This document shows, one piece after another, positions 5,258 through 6,722 of a stretch of DNA of 6,722 nt. A program made the position numbers and the translations under genes. How positions within the stretch are numbered: position 1 is the stretch's first letter; every line of letters starts with the position of its first letter. Below the pieces are notes generated by a model. The model saw only the letters and a list, made by a program, of their open reading frames with translations. It did no database searches and was not told the DNA's origin. Origin of the DNA: an uncultured Clostridia bacterium (GTDB lineage Bacteria > Bacillota > Clostridia > Oscillospirales > UBA644); NCBI GenBank assembly GCA_904502105.1, contig CAJGDF010000096.1, positions 1-6,722 of the forward strand. The letters are read 5' to 3'.

Positions 5258-6289
5258 TTATTTACATGAATTTAAATAATCTATATAATGATTCCAGTCT
5301 GTTCTGTTAAGCGCATGCCCGAAATCTCTCATATGATATGCGATATCTCCGTTATGGAAAACATCTCCTATTTCAGGTAAGCGGTCGGGATGTTCAAATC
5401 CCTTTAAGCCGTTTTTAACATAATATTCACTTGCTGCAACGCATGAAAGATATTCAGCATCCGGACAAGCCCATCCGTCTCCTACCGCACTTGCAACGTA
5501 AACTTTATGCGGTACATTTGCTGCAATAAGATAGTTTTGATCAAACGGAAGCTCGTTTTCTTTATCTATGTATTTACGGTAATTTTCACAGAACCAGTAA
5601 GGGAAACTTCTTGTTATATCTCGGATCTTTTCACCGGTTGTAATTCTCGAAAGAGCAGCACCGCTGTTGCCGGAATCGTTGGAGATCGCACAGAAAAACC
5701 GTTCGTCTGTTGCACCGGCAAGAAGAGCTGTCTTACCGAGTCTTGAATGACCTATAACGCTCACTCTGTCTTTTCTGATTTCGGGTAAAGTTTGTACATA
5801 ATCCATAACTGCTGATGCTGACCATGCCCAAAGACCGATCTTTCCGCACTGATCGGGTTTTCTTGTGCCGTCAGGATAAAGAACTCCCGCTATTCCGTTT
5901 GTGAAGTCGCCGTTGTCTGTTGTTACATCATTGTAATATATTGTAAAAATTGCATAGCCCGCGTCAATAATCTCTTCTGTAGGCTGATATTTATCGGGAA
6001 TAAGATCTCTGAAGTTTATATGTATAAATGCAGGAACAGGTTCTTTGATCCTTTTCGGACGCACATAATAGAACGTGAATTCGGAATTGCCCCATTCCGC
6101 TTTAAAATGAAGCTTCATTTTAGATAAGATAGCCTTGCCACCGAAAAATCCTTCGTCTCTGTTTTCTTCCGATGCTTCAACCGCGTAGGGTGAAGAAGGT
6201 AAATAACCGTATTCTTCTTTTAACAGGAGATCAAGTACCTCTTTTTTATCCATGTTTATGGGATTGGGTATGTTTTCCAATCTTTTCAT
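5258..6289 (-). CDS. CE15/acetyl-xylan-esterase-like alpha/beta hydrolase, cytoplasmic
   Basis: A 343-residue serine esterase related to the glucuronoyl esterase (CE15) and acetyl-xylan esterase group. The nucleophile motif GHSRLGKTAL (180-189) puts the serine at S182. It is followed by the family-type stretch ISNDSGNSGAALSR (202-215), in which D205 sits where fungal CE15 enzymes have their catalytic glutamate. H325 in RDFGHALNRTDW (321-332) is the likely catalytic histidine. GKIGLWAWSASAVMDYV (149-165) and LPFDQNYLIAANVPHKVYVA (247-266) are also typical. No signal peptide is present, so the enzyme should act inside the cell, perhaps on imported xylo-oligosaccharide esters; substrate is inferred from family only. 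Start ATG at 6289 is preferred: AGAAGG lies 7 nt upstream. Earlier in-frame starts (ATG at 6316, TTG at 6319) have no ribosome site. The gene is a single unit between its own promoter and terminator and is divergent from a response regulator. Confidence 0.87.
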   Translation of the reverse strand: MKRLENIPNPINMDKKEVLDLLLKEEYGYLPSSPYAVEASEENRDEGFFGGKAILSKMKLHFKAEWGNSEFTFYYVRPKRIKEPVPAFIHINFRDLIPDKYQPTEEIIDAGYAIFTIYYNDVTTDNGDFTNGIAGVLYPDGTRKPDQCGKIGLWAWSASAVMDYVQTLPEIRKDRVSVIGHSRLGKTALLAGATDERFFCAISNDSGNSGAALSRITTGEKIRDITRSFPYWFCENYRKYIDKENELPFDQNYLIAANVPHKVYVASAVGDGWACPDAEYLSCVAASEYYVKNGLKGFEHPDRLPEIGDVFHNGDIAYHMRDFGHALNRTDWNHYIDYLNSCK

Positions 6290-6296
6290 GTTAAAG

Positions 6297-6302
6297 CCTT
6301 CT
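6297..6302 (-). promoter_or_regulatory. Ribosome binding site deciding the esterase start
   Basis: AGAAGG on the minus strand, 7 nt before the ATG at 6289. The upstream in-frame alternatives at 6316 and 6319 are preceded only by AT-rich sequence with no purine-rich site, so the shorter protein (MKRLENIPNP...) is the better reading. Confidence 0.75.
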
Positions 6303-6342
6303 TTCCGTAATGGCATCAAGTCATATATTTGCCATTTTTTTT

Positions 6343-6371
6343 ATTATACATGAAAGTTACAGTTTTGTCAA
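6343..6371 (-). promoter_or_regulatory. Consensus sigma-A promoter of the esterase gene
   Basis: TTGACA (6371-6366) and TATAAT (6348-6343) on the minus strand are separated by exactly 17 bp. Transcription should start near 6336, giving a leader of about 46 nt. Confidence 0.88.
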
Positions 6372-6397
6372 TAATCTAATTTGATTTATCTGAAATG

Positions 6398-6417
6398 AAA
6401 TCTTAATAAATCTTAAT
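6398..6417. repeat. 10-bp tandem direct repeat, candidate response-regulator operator
   Basis: AAATCTTAAT is repeated exactly at 6398-6407 and 6408-6417. A 10-bp period keeps both copies on one face of the helix, as is known for OmpR/PhoB-family binding sites. An inverted half-site TTAAGA occurs at 6436-6441. The repeats lie about 46-65 bp upstream of the expected start of the response-regulator transcript, a usual activator position, and 27 bp upstream of the esterase -35. Binding by the adjacent regulator is inference. Confidence 0.5.
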
Positions 6418-6425
6418 AATTTTCA

Positions 6426-6456
6426 TTACTGTTTTTTAAGAATTATGCTGTATAAT
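6426..6456 (+). promoter_or_regulatory. Promoter of the response-regulator gene (good -10, weak -35)
   Basis: TATAAT at 6451-6456 is a perfect -10. The best upstream hexamer is TTACTG (6426-6431) at a long 19-bp spacing, a poor match. Transcription should start near 6463. A strong -10 with a weak -35, downstream of tandem repeats, suits a promoter needing an activator. Confidence 0.6.
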
Positions 6457-6480
6457 GCTATCAACAGGAGATGATTTACC

Positions 6481-6722
6481 GTGAATATATTAGTTGTTGA
6501 CGATGACAGAGAAATTGTTGAAAGCATAGCAATATTTTTGTCAGGAGAAAATTATAATGTTTTAAAAGCCTATAACGGAATAGATGCGCTTGATGTTCTT
6601 TCCGAAAACGACATCCATTTGATGATACTTGATATAATGATGCCCCAAATGGACGGCTTCGAGCTTACCGACACTCTCCGTCAATCGGGATGCAACCTCC
6701 CCATTCTTATGGTAACGGCAAA
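6481..6722 (+). CDS. Two-component response regulator, receiver domain (cut by window end)
   Basis: Only the first 80 complete codons are in the window. They form the first two thirds of a CheY-like receiver domain: acidic pocket D7-D8-D9, phospho-acceptor D51 in MILDIMMPQMDGFEL (48-62), and conserved T79 followed by A80; the next codon begins AA, as expected for the conserved lysine. The sequence style (NILVVDDD, YNVLKAYNGIDAL, DIMMPQMDG) is that of OmpR/VanR-type regulators, so a winged-helix DNA-binding domain and a partner histidine kinase gene probably follow outside the window. The start is GTG at 6481, with AGGAG at 6466-6470, 10 nt upstream. An ATG at 6471 is out of frame. It is divergent from the esterase gene. 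Confidence 0.93.
   Translation, partial: MNILVVDDDREIVESIAIFLSGENYNVLKAYNGIDALDVLSENDIHLMILDIMMPQMDGFELTDTLRQSGCNLPILMVTA

Noticed and set aside
6290..6319. Longer esterase starting at TTG 6319 or ATG 6316
   Set aside because: No ribosome site precedes either, whereas AGAAGG lies 7 nt before the ATG at 6289.

Overview
The window looks like chromosome from a low-GC Gram-positive anaerobe, most likely of the Clostridia (Oscillospiraceae/Ruminococcus-like). The basis is AT-rich intergenic DNA, near-consensus sigma-A promoters (TTGACA-17-TATAAT twice), strong AGGAGG-type ribosome sites, some GTG starts, T-tailed intrinsic terminators and Firmicute-type proteins. The genus is an inference. Nothing indicates phage, plasmid, IS element or CRISPR.

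Layout. Bases 1-126 hold a non-coding, partly palindromic repeat built on a 7-bp unit (TGAATAA). A bidirectional hairpin terminator (127-168) and a complete tRNA-Asn gene (minus strand, CCA encoded) with its own promoter follow. Bases 358-5064 are six consecutive minus-strand genes read from right to left: a uracil permease, uracil phosphoribosyltransferase (upp), a membrane-anchored beta-sandwich protein, two secreted paralogous proteins, and a second membrane-anchored protein. One perfect sigma-A promoter lies ahead of the permease and I see no terminator after upp, so the surface genes may be co-transcribed with pyrimidine salvage. The tRNA-Asn and its terminator come next on the same strand. 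Bases 5222-5253 are a strong terminator for the next minus-strand gene, a CE15/acetyl-xylan-esterase-like alpha/beta hydrolase without a signal peptide, with its own consensus promoter. A divergent intergenic region (6290-6480) separates it from the start of a response regulator (plus strand, cut by the window edge). That region carries a perfect 10-bp tandem repeat of the kind OmpR/PhoB-family regulators bind.

How the genes fit together. The permease imports uracil and Upp converts it with PRPP to UMP: a standard salvage pair. The four downstream genes look like one cell-envelope module: two secreted proteins share a signature domain (YSVDIxW, FTY, WxPxxHxY, NHSN), and two type II membrane proteins that resemble each other flank them. 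I do not recognise a named system here. No sortase, sortase motif, signal-peptidase gene or transporter is present. This module is the best candidate in the window for something undescribed; a structural or adhesive role is only a guess. The esterase and the two-component regulator are separate units.
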